DNA of 64,000 nucleotides from Polynucleobacter difficilis (GCF_003065365.1 NZ_CP023276.1:1054001-1118000), one strand, 5' to 3'; shown: positions 1 through 9,354, counted from the first letter of the stretch. Translations and numbers: made by a program. Notes: a model not told the origin generated them from the letters alone.

Positions 1-721
1 CAATGGTGGTCTCATCCACTGCAACTAGGCCGGCACGGGCACCCGCTTCAATCGCCATATTGCAGATGGTCATGCGACCTTCCATCGACAGATTACGGAT
101 AGCCTCACCCGCAAACTCGATGGTGTAGCCAGTACCGCCGGCGGTTCCTATTTTTCCGATCACCGCCAACACAATGTCTTTTGCAGTCGAGCCAGGCTGT
201 AAACGACCTTCGACTCGAACCAACATATTCTTGCTCTTCTTCATCAGCAAGGTTTGGGTCGCAAGCACGTGCTCTACTTCGGAGGTGCCAATACCAAACG
301 CCAATGCGCCAAAGGCGCCATGGGTGCTGGTATGCGAATCACCGCACACAACCGTCATGCCAGGCAATGTAGCGCCCTGCTCTGGCCCAATGACGTGAAC
401 AATGCCCTGACGTAAGTCATTCATCTTGAACTGGGTAATGCCAAAGGATGCGCAGTTTTGATCGAGCGTATCGACTTGAAGTTTGGAGACGGGATCCGTA
501 ATTCCTTCGGATCGATCGGTTGTAGGCACATTGTGGTCAGAGACGGCGAGGTTGGCAGAAATTCGCCATACCGGGCGCTTAGCCAAACTTAAACCTTCAA
601 AAGCCTGTGGGCTCGTTACTTCATGCAGTAAGTGCCGATCAATGTAGAGGGTTGCGGTGCCATCCTCTTCCGCACAAACCACGTGCTCGTCCCATAACTT
701 ATCGTATAGCGTGCGTGACAT
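1..721 (-). CDS. leuC: 3-isopropylmalate dehydratase large subunit, N-terminal part (cut by window edge)
   Basis: Isopropylmalate isomerase of leucine biosynthesis; the large subunit carries the [4Fe-4S] cluster and works with LeuD. The reading frame starts at an ATG at 719-721 ([15 protein letters not shown]) and stays open to base 1, so about 240 N-terminal residues are visible. The family signature [13 protein letters not shown] is present, as are the early substrate-site segments, for example SDHNVPT. The cluster cysteines lie in the missing C-terminal part. It begins 17 bases downstream of gltA on the same strand, so it probably belongs to the same transcription unit; leuD and leuB would be expected beyond the window. 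Identity is secure. Completeness cannot be judged. Confidence 0.95.
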   Translation of the reverse strand, partial: MSRTLYDKLWDEHVVCAEEDGTATLYIDRHLLHEVTSPQAFEGLSLAKRPVWRISANLAVSDHNVPTTDRSEGITDPVSKLQVDTLDQNCASFGITQFKMNDLRQGIVHVIGPEQGATLPGMTVVCGDSHTSTHGAFGALAFGIGTSEVEHVLATQTLLMKKSKNMLVRVEGRLQPGSTAKDIVLAVIGKIGTAGGTGYTIEFAGEAIRNLSMEGRMTICNMAIEAGARAGLVAVDETTI

Positions 722-738
722 ACCTATTCCTATAAACC

Positions 739-2052
739 TTATTTACGCCCGGACAATGGGGGAACCTTGCGCTCTGTTTCCCCAACGAACAACTGCCGTG
801 GACGACCGATCTTATACTCCGAGTCAGTAATCATTTCTTCCCACTGCGCTATCCAGCCCACCGTTCTCGCTAAAGCAAAAATGCAGGTGAACATGTCGGT
901 TGGAATGCCAAGGGCGCGCTGCACGATACCGGAATAAAAGTCCACGTTCGGATACAGCTTGCGGCTCACAAAGTATTCGTCCTCTAGCGCAATCTTTTCT
1001 AAAGTCATTGCTAACTTGAAGAGCGGATCATTCTCGAGTCCCAACTCATTGAGGACTTCATAGCAGGTTTCGCGCATTAGTTTTGCGCGTGGGTCAAAGT
1101 TTTTATACACCCGATGTCCAAAGCCCATTAAACGGACATTGGAGTTCTTGTCTTTCACTTGGGCGATAAACTCACCCACTTTTTCAACACCGCCATTAGC
1201 CTGAATCTCGGTCAGCATTTGCAGGCAGGCCTCATTTGCGCCACCATGCGCTGGGCCCCATAAGCAGGCAATACCAGCCGAGATCGCAGCAAATGGATTG
1301 GTGCCCGAAGAACCGCATAAACGTACCGTAGACGTCGATGCATTTTGTTCATGGTCGGCATGCAGAATAAAAATGCGATCTAAGGCGCGCACTAATACTG
1401 GATTTACTTTGTATGGCTCGCATGGCGTAGCAAACATCATGCGCATGAAATTAGCGGTATACGACAGTGAGTTGTCTGGATAAATAAATGGCTGGCCAAC
1501 GGAATACTTATAGGACATGGCCACTAAGGTTGGCATTTTTGCAATCAAACGCATTTGCGCGATTTCACGGGCCTTGGGATCGCTGTAGTCAATTTCGTTG
1601 TGATAGAACGCTGCCATCGCACCGACCAAACCAGTCAATACCGCCATAGGGTGGGCATCACGCCTAAAGCCGCGTAAGAAAAACTGCATCTGCTCATGCA
1701 CCATGGTGTGGTGCATGATGATGTTCTGAAATTCTGAATTCTCTTTTTCGTTTGGCAAATGGCCGTTAAGCAAGAGATAGCACACCTCTAAAAAATCACA
1801 ATTGGCGGCTAAATCTTGAATCGGGTAACCGCGGTAGAGTAACTCACCCTTGTCACCATCAATAAAGGTGATCTTCGAATTACACGATGCCGTCGATAAG
1901 AAACCAGGATCGTAGGTAAATTTACCGGTCTGCCCGTAGAGTTTACGAATATCAATTACATCAGGTCCGACTGTGCCTTGGTAAATTGGCAAATCGATAT
2001 CGGGAGTACCGTCAGAGAACGATAACTTTGCCTTGATGTTTGATTCAATCAT
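739..2052 (-). CDS. gltA: Citrate synthase (type II)
   Basis: Condenses oxaloacetate and acetyl-CoA to citrate, the entry step of the TCA cycle. The protein has about 437 residues, as expected for the hexameric proteobacterial type II enzyme. The active-site region [15 protein letters not shown] and the segment [10 protein letters not shown] are visible. A GTG at 2064 would add four residues. I prefer the ATG at 2050-2052 ([12 protein letters not shown]) because GGGA lies about 8 bases upstream of it. The gene lies downstream of sdhE on the same strand, with a 58-base gap, and upstream of leuC. The sdhCDAB-sdhE-gltA order is common in Burkholderiales. Confidence 0.97.
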   Translation of the reverse strand: MIESNIKAKLSFSDGTPDIDLPIYQGTVGPDVIDIRKLYGQTGKFTYDPGFLSTASCNSKITFIDGDKGELLYRGYPIQDLAANCDFLEVCYLLLNGHLPNEKENSEFQNIIMHHTMVHEQMQFFLRGFRRDAHPMAVLTGLVGAMAAFYHNEIDYSDPKAREIAQMRLIAKMPTLVAMSYKYSVGQPFIYPDNSLSYTANFMRMMFATPCEPYKVNPVLVRALDRIFILHADHEQNASTSTVRLCGSSGTNPFAAISAGIACLWGPAHGGANEACLQMLTEIQANGGVEKVGEFIAQVKDKNSNVRLMGFGHRVYKNFDPRAKLMRETCYEVLNELGLENDPLFKLAMTLEKIALEDEYFVSRKLYPNVDFYSGIVQRALGIPTDMFTCIFALARTVGWIAQWEEMITDSEYKIGRPRQLFVGETERKVPPLSGRK

Positions 2053-2110
2053 GTCTGATCCCACTGTTCGTTAAAAAATAAGTGAATTACAAATTATTGC
2101 ACCCTTACTG

Positions 2111-2380
2111 CTACCTCTCCCGCAAACGACCCAATAAAGCTAAAAAGGTGGGGGTACTGCACACTTCACCCAAAGCCACTACCGAATCAACTCGCCCAAT
2201 CAGAAGGTCCATTAAATCGTTGTCACTTAATGCCAACAACTGGGTCAAGACAGCGCCCTGCTCCTCCGTTAACGTATCCGCATAGCGGCTGAAGAAGCGC
2301 TCCAAAATCAAATCGTTTTCCAGCAAACCCCGGCGCGCATCGCTTTTTAAACGATACAAGGCCGCCGCACTAATAGTCAT
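2111..2380 (-). CDS. sdhE: Succinate dehydrogenase assembly factor 2 (SdhE/YgfY family)
   Basis: Small cytoplasmic protein of 89 residues that promotes covalent attachment of FAD to SdhA (family role). The family RGxxE-type motif is recognisable as ARRGLLENDLIL near the N terminus, in the same position as in E. coli SdhE, and the sequence is otherwise helical and acidic as expected. Its ATG overlaps the last four bases of sdhB (2377-2380), which indicates translational coupling. The position within the sdh operon supports the call strongly. Confidence 0.92.
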   Translation of the reverse strand: MTISAAALYRLKSDARRGLLENDLILERFFSRYADTLTEEQGAVLTQLLALSDNDLMDLLIGRVDSVVALGEVCSTPTFLALLGRLRER

Positions 2381-3081
2381 ACTGCCCTGCGCACCATCAA
2401 CTCTTTGATTTTGCCAATGGCTTTGGTTGGATTCAAGTGCTTAGGACAAACATCGACGCAATTCATAATGGTATGGCAGCGGAACAAGCGGTATGGATCC
2501 TCTAAATTATCCAGGCGAGCTGCCGTATCTTCATCACGGCTGTCCGCAATAAAGCGGTAGGCTTGCAACAAACCTGCTGGCCCGACAAACTTATCCGGAT
2601 TCCACCAAAACGAAGGGCAGGAAGTAGAGCAAGAGGCGCACAAGATGCACTCGTACAGTCCATCCAACTCTTCACGCTCTTCAGGGCTCTGTAAACGCTC
2701 TTTTTCCGGTGGGCGGGTGGAGTTCACTAAATACGGCTTGATGGACAAGTACTGCTTGAAAAATAGCGTCATGTCGACAATCAAATCGCGCACAACGGGC
2801 AAGCCCGGCAGCGGACGCAATGTGATGACTTGAGGCAATGTCTTCATATTGGTTAAGCAGGCTAAGCCGTTTTTGCCATTGATATTCATCGCATCCGAGC
2901 CACAAACACCCTCGCGGCAGGAGCGGCGGTAGGTAATGCTCTCGTCCTGCTTTTTCAACGAGATCAGCGCGTCCAGCAGCATGCGCTCATCCGTTAATTC
3001 CAACTCGTAGCGCTGCATGCGCGGAGCAGCATCCACCTCAGGATCGTAGCGATAAATTTCAAATATACGGGTATCACTCAT
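2377..3081 (-). CDS. sdhB: Succinate dehydrogenase iron-sulfur subunit
   Basis: Electron-transfer subunit of complex II, carrying electrons from SdhA to the quinone site. It has 234 residues. The [2Fe-2S] ligands are Cys55, Cys60, Asp63 and Cys75 in CREGVCGSD...LAC, the same spacing and the same Asp ligand as in E. coli. The [4Fe-4S] motif CILCASCSTSCPS follows, and then the [3Fe-4S] motif CHTIMNCVDVCPKHLNP. A GAGAT ribosome-binding site lies 7 bases before the ATG. The gene sits 19 bases downstream of sdhA and overlaps sdhE. Confidence 0.98.
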   Translation of the reverse strand: MSDTRIFEIYRYDPEVDAAPRMQRYELELTDERMLLDALISLKKQDESITYRRSCREGVCGSDAMNINGKNGLACLTNMKTLPQVITLRPLPGLPVVRDLIVDMTLFFKQYLSIKPYLVNSTRPPEKERLQSPEEREELDGLYECILCASCSTSCPSFWWNPDKFVGPAGLLQAYRFIADSRDEDTAARLDNLEDPYRLFRCHTIMNCVDVCPKHLNPTKAIGKIKELMVRRAV

Positions 3082-3100
3082 GGTTTATCTCGTTCTTTAA

Positions 3101-4879
3101 TTAGAAGGTACGCTCTTTGGGTGGAACCGATTCCGCGGTTAATGGCTTAAGTTGCACTGGCTTGTAATCGAGGCGATTGCCTTCGCTAAACCAAAGCGTG
3201 TGCTTCATCCAGGTCTTGTCATCGCGAGTTGGGAAATCATCGTGCGAGTGCGCACCGCGACTCTCTTTGCGGGCTGCAGCCGAAATGATGGTGGCATTGG
3301 CAGTCTCCACCAGGTTTGAAATTTCCAAAGCCTCAATACGTGCGGTATTAAAAATCTTCGACTTGTCTTTGACCCAGAGATGCTTTGCACGCTCAGTCAG
3401 AATAGCCATCTGACGCACGCCCTCATCCATCAGCTTCTGGTTACGGAATACGCCAGCATAGGTCTGCATGGTTTTACGGATGTCATTGGCCACATCCTGC
3501 GCATACTCGCCTGAAGTGGAGTTATCGAGCTCCGCAATTCGTGCGAGCGTTTGCTCGCCGGCATTTGCTGGCAAAGGCTTGTGCTCGCGCTTTTTCAGAT
3601 CCATATTGACGATGTGATTGCCGGCAGCGCGGCCGAACACCAACAAGTCGAGTAAGGAGTTGGTACCTAAACGATTAGCGCCGTGAACCGACACGCAGGA
3701 GCACTCGCCAATGGCGTACAAGCCGTTCACAATGTGATTTGGATTGCCGTCTTTAGGCACTACGACCTGACCATTAATGTTGGTTGGAATGCCGCCCATT
3801 TGGTAATGAATCGTTGGCACAACCGGAATAGGTTCTTTGGTGACATCGACGTTGGCAAAGTTAATGCCAATCTCGTAAACCGATGGCAGACGCTTCATGA
3901 TGGTCTCAGCGCCGATGTGGGTTAAATCGAGCACCACATAATCACCATTGGGACCGCAGCCGCGTCCCTCTTTGATCTCTTGATCCATGCAACGCGAAAT
4001 GAAATCACGTGGAGCCAAATCTTTGAGCGTAGGAGCGTAACGCTCCATAAAACGCTCGCCGTCTTTGTTGCGCAAGATAGCGCCCTCACCGCGACAACCT
4101 TCGGTCAGTAATACACCCGCACCCGCAACGCCGGTGGGATGAAACTGCCAAAACTCCATGTCTTCCAACGGAATATTGGCGCGTGCAGCCATACCCATCC
4201 CGTCACCGGTATTGATATAGGCGTTCGTAGAAGCAGACCAAATGCGACCAGCGCCACCCGTTGCCATCAGAACAATCTTGGCTTCCAAGATGTAGAGCTC
4301 ACCCGTTTCCATTTCCAGCGCAGTAACGCCGACAACATCACCATCGTCATCACGAATTAAATCCAAGGCCAACCACTCAACAAAAAAGTTGGTCTTGGCC
4401 TGCACGTTACGCTGATACAGCGTGTGCAACATGGCGTGGCCAGTTCGATCGGCCGCAGCACAGGCGCGCTGAACCGGCTTCTCGCCGTAATTTGCGGTGT
4501 GACCACCAAAGGGGCGCTGATAAATCGTGCCGTCCGGGTTGCGATCAAATGGCATGCCGTAGTGCTCAAGCTCATAGACTACTTTTGGTGCTTCGCGACA
4601 CATAAATTCAATGACGTCTTGATCGCCCAGCCAATCCGAGCCTTTAATGGTGTCGTAAAAATGGTAGTGCCAGTTGTCCTCACTCATATTGCCGAGCGAG
4701 GCACCAATACCGCCCTGAGCAGCAACGGTGTGTGAACGGGTTGGAAATACTTTAGTCAGAACCGCTACATTGAGGCCAGCTTCCGACAGCTGCAAGGAGG
4801 CACGCATACCAGAACCACCGGCGCCCACAATTACCGCGTCAAAGCGACGGCGGGGTAATGCTTTTTTAATCGCAGTCAT
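3101..4879 (-). CDS. sdhA: Succinate dehydrogenase flavoprotein subunit
   Basis: Catalytic subunit of complex II, oxidising succinate to fumarate with covalent FAD. The chosen start (ATG at 4877-4879, MTAIKKALPRRRFDAVIVG) gives 592 residues. An upstream in-frame codon at 4927 would overlap sdhD and adds residues not typical of the family. The N-terminal dinucleotide-binding motif VIVGAGGSGMRA is present. SHTVAAQGG, the region of the FAD-linked His, follows, and the fumarate-site segments include GGIPTNING. The gene begins 4 bases after the sdhD stop codon, in the order sdhC-D-A-B. Confidence 0.98.
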   Translation of the reverse strand: MTAIKKALPRRRFDAVIVGAGGSGMRASLQLSEAGLNVAVLTKVFPTRSHTVAAQGGIGASLGNMSEDNWHYHFYDTIKGSDWLGDQDVIEFMCREAPKVVYELEHYGMPFDRNPDGTIYQRPFGGHTANYGEKPVQRACAAADRTGHAMLHTLYQRNVQAKTNFFVEWLALDLIRDDDGDVVGVTALEMETGELYILEAKIVLMATGGAGRIWSASTNAYINTGDGMGMAARANIPLEDMEFWQFHPTGVAGAGVLLTEGCRGEGAILRNKDGERFMERYAPTLKDLAPRDFISRCMDQEIKEGRGCGPNGDYVVLDLTHIGAETIMKRLPSVYEIGINFANVDVTKEPIPVVPTIHYQMGGIPTNINGQVVVPKDGNPNHIVNGLYAIGECSCVSVHGANRLGTNSLLDLLVFGRAAGNHIVNMDLKKREHKPLPANAGEQTLARIAELDNSTSGEYAQDVANDIRKTMQTYAGVFRNQKLMDEGVRQMAILTERAKHLWVKDKSKIFNTARIEALEISNLVETANATIISAAARKESRGAHSHDDFPTRDDKTWMKHTLWFSEGNRLDYKPVQLKPLTAESVPPKERTF

Positions 4880-4883
4880 CGTC

Positions 4884-5249
4884 TTACACTTTCCACAAAA
4901 TTTCAGCAGCATAGGCCGCACAGGCAACCAGCCACAACACAGTCAAGGTTTGCAGGGTAAGGCGAATCCCTACCGGCTTGATGTAATCCATCCAGATGTC
5001 ACGAATGCCAATCCACGCATGGTAAAAAAGGCTCAAGAAGGTTAAAAAGGTCAGCAGCTTCATGAGCTGGTTGCTAAACAACCCCGCCCATGCTTCGTAG
5101 CTTGCACCACCAGCAATCAGATAAGCAACCAACAAAACGACTGTGAAAACCACCATCACTACCGCGGTGATACGCTGAATAATCCATTCTTTCAGGCCGT
5201 AATGCGCGCCTACAACGAGACGCTTTGGACCAATATTATTTGTCGACAT
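4884..5249 (-). CDS. sdhD: Succinate dehydrogenase membrane anchor subunit
   Basis: Small hydrophobic subunit (121 residues) that helps form the heme b and quinone site of complex II in the inner membrane. Three membrane segments are visible, roughly at residues 27-48, 58-80 and 98-118. The segment FYHAWIGIRDIWMDYI holds the conserved heme-ligand histidine region and the Asp-Tyr pair of the quinone site. It lies 24 bases downstream of sdhC and 4 bases before sdhA. Confidence 0.95.
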   Translation of the reverse strand: MSTNNIGPKRLVVGAHYGLKEWIIQRITAVVMVVFTVVLLVAYLIAGGASYEAWAGLFSNQLMKLLTFLTFLSLFYHAWIGIRDIWMDYIKPVGIRLTLQTLTVLWLVACAAYAAEILWKV

Positions 5250-5273
5250 AAAGTTCTCTTTACCTAATCGGGA

Positions 5274-5693
5274 TTAAAACAAGCCAAACAATTTAGCGCC
5301 TACCGCGGCAGTTAAAGCCAGGCTGACAGACAACACAATGATTGCGGATTTTTGGGCTGCAATTTTTTCTACGCCAATTTCGAGGTCGAGTAGCAGGTAA
5401 CGAATACCGGCACAGAAATGATGGAGGAAGCTCCAAATCAAACCAAGACAAATGAGTTTGACCAAAATGTGATCAGTGAAGGCCTGAAATTGCATGAAGC
5501 TCAGCTCAGATGCCAAGCTTTGATCAAATAAATACAAAATAAACGGGAGCAGCAAAAACAAGGCAGCGCCACTAATGCGGTGCAGAATCGACACCTTTCC
5601 AGCCCAAGGCAAGCGGTACTTAATTAACTGGGCAAGGCCAATATTGCGGTAAACCGGCTTGGCATTTTTTACATCCTGATGGGCATCAACCAT
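5274..5693 (-). CDS. sdhC: Succinate dehydrogenase cytochrome b556 subunit
   Basis: Heme- and quinone-binding anchor subunit of complex II. The segment SILHRISGAALF carries the Ser and Arg of the quinone site, and FLHHFCAGIRYLLLD carries the heme-ligand histidine. Three transmembrane helices are evident. Start choice: the frame can extend to 5750. I use the ATG at 5691-5693 (MVDAHQDVKNAKPVYRNIGL) because it gives 139 residues, the usual length, and GAGA lies 6 bases upstream. An ATG at 5705 is also possible. It is the first sdh gene, 103 bases downstream of the GntR-type gene. Confidence 0.93.
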   Translation of the reverse strand: MVDAHQDVKNAKPVYRNIGLAQLIKYRLPWAGKVSILHRISGAALFLLLPFILYLFDQSLASELSFMQFQAFTDHILVKLICLGLIWSFLHHFCAGIRYLLLDLEIGVEKIAAQKSAIIVLSVSLALTAAVGAKLFGLF

Positions 5694-5796
5694 AGAGGGT
5701 CTCATTTGTGAGGTAAAGGTTAAATAAGGAGTAATGCTGTTGTGCAACATATTCTATTGGAAAACACTGGAATGCACTTTTTTCTTTACACATGAC

Positions 5797-6534
5797 TTAG
5801 TTCAACTTATTTTCATAATGCTGCTGGCGGGTGTCGTAATGCGCCCGTCGAACCTCGACAGGCTTGTTCCCATACGTATATGAAACCCGCTCTACCAACA
5901 GCAGCGGGGAGCCTGGCTCCAGCTTCAAATGATTGGCAATCGTTGCCTCCGCTGCAATGGCTTTGATTTTCTCTTCCGCCCGTACCATGTGGGTCGCAAA
6001 CTCGCTTTCATAGAATGCATACAAGGGGCCAGGCCACGACTCCAGGCGATCGAGGGTCATGCCGCTAAAACGCTCCTTGGGAAGCCAGATTTGCTCAAAT
6101 ACCGCAACCTGACCACCCAAGCTTTGCACGCGGTCAATTTGGAATACCTGCTCGTTTGCCGGCGTTTTCAGTAATTGCGCTATTTTCGATGGGGACTTGA
6201 TCGGCTTGCAGGCTAAAAAGTGGCTTTTTAGGGGGGCTTTTTTGCCAGAATCCGGCATCAAGCTAAAAAAACGGTATTGCCAGGCCTCACTGTGGTGGCT
6301 AGCAACAAAGGTGCCTTTGCCCTGATGGCGAATTAGGAGGTTTTCCGTGGCCAGCTCATCGATTGCCTTACGAACAGTGCCTTGACTGACTTCGTAACGG
6401 GCCGCCAACTCCATTTCACTGGGAATCGGGGCACCAGGCCGCCATTCGCCGGATTGAAGGCTGCCCAGCAACAGCGCCTTAATCTGCTGGTACAAGGGGC
6501 TAAAGGTAGCCGATGGAGCGGTTGTTTCAGGCAA
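5797..6534 (-). CDS. GntR-family transcriptional regulator, HutC (UTRA) subfamily
   Basis: Probable metabolite-responsive DNA-binding regulator of 245 residues. An N-terminal winged helix-turn-helix (about residues 12-80; IPSEMELAARYEVSQGTVRKA is typical GntR) is followed by a UTRA ligand-binding domain (about 95-240) ending in LLLVERVSYTYGNKPVEVRRA. The only reasonable start is a TTG at 6532-6534, with GGAA 5 bases upstream; no ATG occurs before the HTH. The gene sits upstream of sdhCDAB on the same strand and is divergent from mdh, so control of TCA-cycle genes is the natural inference. The effector is unknown. A palindrome in the divergent region is a likely operator. Confidence 0.9.
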   Translation of the reverse strand: MPETTAPSATFSPLYQQIKALLLGSLQSGEWRPGAPIPSEMELAARYEVSQGTVRKAIDELATENLLIRHQGKGTFVASHHSEAWQYRFFSLMPDSGKKAPLKSHFLACKPIKSPSKIAQLLKTPANEQVFQIDRVQSLGGQVAVFEQIWLPKERFSGMTLDRLESWPGPLYAFYESEFATHMVRAEEKIKAIAAEATIANHLKLEPGSPLLLVERVSYTYGNKPVEVRRAHYDTRQQHYENKLN

Positions 6535-6572
6535 AGTAGTTCCAAAAAGGATATTTAGGCTGACTAGTCTGC

Positions 6573-6588
6573 TGTCTTATAGAAGACA
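6573..6588. promoter_or_regulatory. Candidate operator between the gntR-type gene and mdh
   Basis: A perfect inverted repeat, TGTCTT-ATAG-AAGACA, lies 4 bases upstream of the mdh -35 element. It also overlaps a TATAAG that could serve as the -10 of the divergent GntR-type gene. Six-base arms around a short centre suit a GntR-type dimer. Assignment to the neighbouring regulator is inference from position. Confidence 0.5.
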
Positions 6589-6591
6589 TTA

Positions 6592-6619
6592 TTGACAGTG
6601 TAATTGTAAACTTCATAAA
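6592..6619 (+). promoter_or_regulatory. Putative sigma70 promoter of mdh
   Basis: Consensus -35 TTGACA at 6592-6597, a 16-base spacer, then CATAAA at 6614-6619 (four of six -10 matches). The predicted start is about 60 bases before the mdh ATG. The palindrome at 6573-6588 abuts the -35. Confidence 0.5.
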
Positions 6620-6687
6620 CTTGCAGGGATAATCTGCATCACAACACTGAAGCAACACCCATCAACCTTCCTTTGGAGTTACTTGTA

Positions 6688-7677
6688 ATGGCAAAAACCC
6701 CTATGCGCGTCGCGGTTACTGGCGCGGCCGGTCAAATCGGATATTCCCTCCTGTTTCGCATCGCCAACGGTGATTTACTGGGCAAAGACCAGCCTGTTAT
6801 TTTGCAACTCCTTGAAATTCCAGATGAAAAAGCGCAAAAAGCCTTAAAAGGCGTGATGATGGAGCTCGATGACTGCGCATTCCCTCTTTTAGCCGGAATG
6901 TCAGCCCACCAAGATCCCATGACCGCATTTAAAGACATCGACATTGCCCTGCTGGTGGGTGCCCGTCCTCGCGGCCCAGGCATGGAGCGAAAAGACTTGC
7001 TCTCCGCCAATGCCCAAATTTTCACGGCCCAAGGTAAAGCCTTAGACGCGGTTGCAAAACGCACCGTGAAGGTCTTGGTTGTAGGCAACCCTGCCAATAC
7101 TAATGCCTACATCGCCATGAAATCGGCCCCAAGCTTGCCTGCCAAGAACTTTACGGCCATGCTGCGCCTGGATCACAACCGCGCTCTTTCGCAAATCGCC
7201 GCCAAAGTCAGCAAACCAGTTGCGGACATTGAAAAATTAGTGGTCTGGGGTAACCATAGCCCCACCATGTATCCCGACTACCGTTTTGCCACCATCGGCG
7301 GTCAATCCGTTAAGGACATGATTAATGATGCTGCCTGGAACAAGGATGTGTTTATTCCAACCGTAGGCAAGCGCGGCGCTGCCATTATTGAGGCACGCGG
7401 CCTCTCTTCTGCAGCATCCGCTGCCAATGCCGCGATCGATCACATGCGTGACTGGGTGCTTGGCACCAACGGCAAATGGGTCACCATGGGCATTCCTTCT
7501 CGCGGTGAGTACGAGATTCCTGCTGAAGTCATTTACGGATTCCCCGTTGTCTGTGAGAATGGCGAATACAAAATGATTGAAGGCCTTGAAATTGATGCCT
7601 TCTCGCGTGAACGCATGACCCACACTTTGAATGAATTACTCGAAGAGCAAGCTGGCGTGAAGCACTTACTGTCATAA
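6688..7677 (+). CDS. mdh: Malate dehydrogenase (NAD-dependent)
   Basis: Interconverts malate and oxaloacetate in the TCA cycle. It has 329 residues, the length of the betaproteobacterial group that resembles cytosolic MDH. The Rossmann motif [11 protein letters not shown] is near the N terminus. Catalytic-site segments [10 protein letters not shown] and [11 protein letters not shown] follow. The start is the ATG at 6688 ([12 protein letters not shown]) with GGAG about 9 bases upstream; a TTG five codons earlier overlaps that ribosome-binding site and is rejected. A gene for a small secreted protein follows 10 bases after the stop. Confidence 0.98.
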   Translation: MAKTPMRVAVTGAAGQIGYSLLFRIANGDLLGKDQPVILQLLEIPDEKAQKALKGVMMELDDCAFPLLAGMSAHQDPMTAFKDIDIALLVGARPRGPGMERKDLLSANAQIFTAQGKALDAVAKRTVKVLVVGNPANTNAYIAMKSAPSLPAKNFTAMLRLDHNRALSQIAAKVSKPVADIEKLVVWGNHSPTMYPDYRFATIGGQSVKDMINDAAWNKDVFIPTVGKRGAAIIEARGLSSAASAANAAIDHMRDWVLGTNGKWVTMGIPSRGEYEIPAEVIYGFPVVCENGEYKMIEGLEIDAFSRERMTHTLNELLEEQAGVKHLLS

Positions 7678-7687
7678 GGAAAGCAAT

Positions 7688-8053
7688 ATGCATATCCCCT
7701 TTAAATCGCTGTTGATTAGTGCTGCCTTACTCGTGTCGCACTCTGCCGTTCATGCAGCAGACCCAAAAGATACCCATGCCTGGAGCTGCAGCAATAACCA
7801 TCAGTTAAAAACCATTGGGGATGGCGCTGCAAACATTGGCCTGGTTTGGAACTCGAAGACCTACGAAATGAAAAGAGAAGTCTCTTTACCAGGCAGCTTG
7901 CGTTACAAGAATCAGGACACCGGTTTAGATTTAGTCGTTTTAGGCAATAAGGCCATGTTATTTAACATTCGCAGCGGCGTTCGCTTGGCTGATTTTTGCC
8001 AAACAGCCGACATGAAGACCGGCAAAGAGCCGCATTTGTTTGCTAAAGAGTAA
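7688..8053 (+). CDS. Small secreted protein, MliC-like
   Basis: 121 residues. A clear Sec signal peptide (residues 1-23, cleavage after VHA) precedes a mature domain of about 98 residues with two cysteines, Cys34 and Cys104, well placed for one disulfide. The pattern of an early Cys, beta-strands, a GSLRYKNQDTGLDLVVLG segment and a late Cys resembles the MliC/PliC family of C-type-lysozyme inhibitors. That is inference from fold pattern, not a clear motif match. There is no lipobox, so a soluble periplasmic location is expected. It is 10 bases downstream of mdh and followed by a strong terminator, so it is very probably co-transcribed with mdh, an unusual pairing. Confidence 0.7.
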   Translation: MHIPFKSLLISAALLVSHSAVHAADPKDTHAWSCSNNHQLKTIGDGAANIGLVWNSKTYEMKREVSLPGSLRYKNQDTGLDLVVLGNKAMLFNIRSGVRLADFCQTADMKTGKEPHLFAKE

Positions 8054-8088
8054 TTCTGGCGAGCGATGTTCTTTGTTGCTTAGAAGTA

Positions 8089-8118
8089 AAAAAAACCGAG
8101 GTCCGCCTCGGTTTTTTT
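8089..8118. terminator. Bidirectional intrinsic terminator after the mdh unit
   Basis: CCGAGG (8096-8101), a TCCG loop, then CCTCGG (8106-8111). A run of A's lies on the left and seven T's on the right, so the hairpin works on both strands. It sits between the converging mdh unit and the DUF2863 gene. Confidence 0.9.
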
Positions 8119-8141
8119 ATGCACTCAATGATGGTGCGTTC

Positions 8142-9353
8142 TCAGTGGAATAAGGGCTGCTGCGTTGGCGTATCCTCTGGCATCTCCGCATGCACCACTT
8201 CACCATGGCGATCTGGGAACAACGGCGCGCCGCAATCATCGCAGAGCTCGGGACTGAACAAAACAGCATGACGAAACACGTCCTCTACTCCTGCCTCTTT
8301 TAAGGCGTCGCAAATCTTTTTAATTGGACTCTCGTCATCGTTGATGTCGTTGAGCGCATCATTCGATACCGTCTCGCGATCGTACATCGGCCAAATGACG
8401 CCGTACATCACATCGGGCGAGCCCTTCAAGCTAAATGAAATACGGTATTCATCCGCCTGCTCTTCACCAAAGGCGCCCACCACGCAAGACAAGCCATTGG
8501 GCTCTGCGCCGACCGCAGTCTCCAGAAAATTAACAGCAGCCCGAATGCTCAGGGGGCGCACTTGTTTATCCGCCAAACGGCAGTTCGTGAAGTAGGCTTC
8601 GGGTAACAGTAACTCGAATTCACATCCAGGCAATAGGCTGGAAATGGGCTCTCGCATGGCGGTTTGCCATTCGATCAAACTAACGCCGCGCTCTTGCCGA
8701 ACCGGCGGTTCCGCTTGCCAACGAAACAGAGGTGAGCCGCTTGGTGCAGCGATGGCCGCAATAATAAAACGGGGGTCCGCTAATACCGCAATCGTTTCCG
8801 ACATATTGCGGAGCTCCAGTTTCATTTCGCTTGCAGTGATTGCAGCGGTACCCAGAGCCTCGGTCAAAATGCGCGTTTGGCAATGCGAATGGGGCATCTG
8901 ATCGATGCTGTACAGCCATGGCACGATCGCCAAGCGCGTATCGTTTGCAGCAATCGATGAATGCATTGCCATGGCAACCGACTCAATCACCTTCACTGGC
9001 AATGGGCCCGACTGAATTTGATAGCGGGTATGCGCCACAATAGGCAAAGCCAAGAGCAATACATCCCAGCTCTCCTTGTCGATGGTCATGGTTTGTGATT
9101 CGGCTAGCGTCTCAGCGCAATCAGCCAACACTTCAAAAGCTACTGTATTAATACGAAACGTTTGATCAAGCGCAGCATCAATTACGTTTTGATTTTGACT
9201 GGTCATCAATTTGAGTAGGCGCGCACTCAGACGGACCTCCCAAAAGCGGTCTTCGATTTGGCTGCCTGAAGCAGCCAGGGAAATCGCATCCGCGACTAAG
9301 CGCTCAGCTTCAGGTGAAGCGCGCTGGGATGATTTAGAACGGTGAACGGTCAT
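8142..9353 (-). CDS. DUF2863 family protein of unknown function
   Basis: A 403-residue cytoplasmic protein without signal peptide or membrane segments. The N-terminal segment SPEAERLVADAISLAASGSQ followed by IEDRFWEVRL matches my recollection of the DUF2863 family, conserved in Burkholderiales and of no known function. The C-terminal part holds a CxxC (ELCDDCGAPLFPDR), which could bind a metal but is unproven. It starts 1 base after the yaaA stop on the same strand, so the two genes are co-transcribed. The downstream end meets a bidirectional terminator. Confidence 0.75.
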   Translation of the reverse strand: MTVHRSKSSQRASPEAERLVADAISLAASGSQIEDRFWEVRLSARLLKLMTSQNQNVIDAALDQTFRINTVAFEVLADCAETLAESQTMTIDKESWDVLLLALPIVAHTRYQIQSGPLPVKVIESVAMAMHSSIAANDTRLAIVPWLYSIDQMPHSHCQTRILTEALGTAAITASEMKLELRNMSETIAVLADPRFIIAAIAAPSGSPLFRWQAEPPVRQERGVSLIEWQTAMREPISSLLPGCEFELLLPEAYFTNCRLADKQVRPLSIRAAVNFLETAVGAEPNGLSCVVGAFGEEQADEYRISFSLKGSPDVMYGVIWPMYDRETVSNDALNDINDDESPIKKICDALKEAGVEDVFRHAVLFSPELCDDCGAPLFPDRHGEVVHAEMPEDTPTQQPLFH

Positions 9354-9354
9354 C

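Noticed and set aside
4880..4927. N-terminal extension of sdhA
   Set aside because: It would overlap sdhD by over 40 bases, and the MTAIKKALPRRRF start matches the usual SdhA N terminus.
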